NCBI GenBank assembly: GCA_903911985.1 | Contig: CAIWFP010000104.1 | Coordinates: 1-6,015 of the forward strand | Direction: 5' to 3' | DNA: 6,015 bases | Source of the DNA: an uncultured Sphingomonadales bacterium | GTDB taxonomy: Bacteria > Pseudomonadota > Alphaproteobacteria > Sphingomonadales > Sphingomonadaceae | Made by a program: the position numbers and the translations under genes | Shown: positions 5,513-6,015 of the stretch, in pieces | Numbering within the stretch: the stretch's first letter is position 1 | How the letters are laid out: every line of letters starts with the position of its first letter | Notes under the pieces: model-generated | Told to the model about the DNA's origin: nothing | Databases searched by the model: none | What the model saw: only the letters and a program-made list of their open reading frames with translations

Positions 5513-6015
5513 GCCCCGTCCTGCCTGGCGCCCTGCTTGGCGTCATCCTTGGCGCCGTCCTTCGTGGCCGCCGCCTTCAGCTGCGGGTGGCGGCTATAGA
5601 GGAAGGCCTGCTGCGCCATGGTCAGACAGTTGGAGGTGATCCAGTAGATCAGCAGCCCCGAGGCGAAGGGCGACATGACGAACATCATCATCCACGGCAT
5701 GATGCTCATCATCTGCTGCTGCGCCGGGTCGGCCTGCGCTGGCTGCAGCTTGAACTGGAAATACATGGTGATGCCGAGCAAGAGCCCGAGAATACCAAGC
5801 CCCAGCAGCGAGGGCGGCGTCCACGGGATCAGCCCGAACAGATTGAGGATATGCACCGGATCGGGCGCCGAAAGATCCTTGATCCACAGCACGAAGGGCT
5901 GGTGCCGCATCTCGATGGAAACGTTCAGCACCTTGTAGAGGGCAAAGAAGATCGGGATCTGCAGGAACACCGGCAGGCATCCGGCCAGCGGATTGACCTT
6001 CTCCTCCTTGTACAG
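5509..6015 (-). CDS. yidC: Membrane protein insertase YidC, C-terminal part
   Basis: The last 168 residues of YidC/Oxa1 are present; the 5' part, including the periplasmic domain, is beyond the right edge (full proteins are about 550-600 residues). YidC inserts proteins into the inner membrane alone or with SecYEG. The fragment opens with KEEKVNPLAGCLP, the family signature before a membrane helix. It continues through FLQIPIFFALYKVL (17-30) and ELR-like NVSIEMRHQPFVLWIKDLSAPDP, then a helix near 68-86 and the last helices over 105-137 (MSPFASGLLIYWITSN). The cytoplasmic tail is charged and built from near-repeats KDGA-KDDA-KQGA-RQDGA (152-168). The tail DNA shows a 12-base period at 5524-5559. 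The stop TGA overlaps the engB GTG. In many bacteria yidC follows rpmH and rnpA, which would lie to the right here. Confidence 0.97.
   Translation of the reverse strand: MYKEEKVNPLAGCLPVFLQIPIFFALYKVLNVSIEMRHQPFVLWIKDLSAPDPVHILNLFGLIPWTPPSLLGLGILGLLLGITMYFQFKLQPAQADPAQQQMMSIMPWMMMFVMSPFASGLLIYWITSNCLTMAQQAFLYSRHPQLKAAATKDGAKDDAKQGARQDGA

Noticed and set aside
4483..5639. + strand open frames across the intergenic gap, engB and the yidC tail
   Set aside because: They are Pro/Arg/Ala-rich, span repeats and antisense of engB, and show no ribosome binding site or recognisable domain.

Overview
This window looks like ordinary chromosome from a GC-rich alphaproteobacterium, most likely a member of the Sphingomonadales (Novosphingobium or a relative). 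That placement is an inference from the style of the protein sequences and the yidC-engB pairing; no search was run. Strong C-rich bias leaves long open frames opposite almost every real gene, and these are shadows.

Left part (1-2326): nth (endonuclease III, + strand) has a plausible promoter and no clear Shine-Dalgarno site. It converges on a small, probably real minus-strand gene (757-1035) encoding a C...CxxC...H protein, whose low-complexity tail runs 41 bases into the end of nth. That small gene starts 16 bases below the stop of dapE (1052-2200, minus), the desuccinylase of the lysine/meso-diaminopimelate pathway, and is probably read from dapE mRNA. dapE itself may be leaderless from a GTG.

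Middle (2327-2883): a single-domain cupin gene on the + strand, divergent from dapE, has a strong ribosome binding site. It is followed by a small palindromic intergenic element (2777-2883) made of two hairpins, with 8-base inverted termini flanked by TTA on both sides. It looks like a MITE or REP-type repeat and sits in the convergent gap before the next gene.

Right part (2884-6015): all genes are on the minus strand. Transcription order is yidC (3' part only), engB, then a 274-base gap with an 8-base tandem repeat, then a glutathione S-transferase gene and an exported S1/P1-type nuclease gene. Both gene pairs overlap by four bases (GTGA for yidC/engB, TTGA for GST/nuclease), so each pair is probably translationally coupled. 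YidC inserts proteins into the inner membrane and EngB is a ribosome-assembly GTPase.

I see no phage, plasmid, CRISPR, defence or secondary-metabolite system. The most unusual items are the small zinc-ribbon-like gene, the palindromic element, the tandem repeat and the nuclease/GST coupling.
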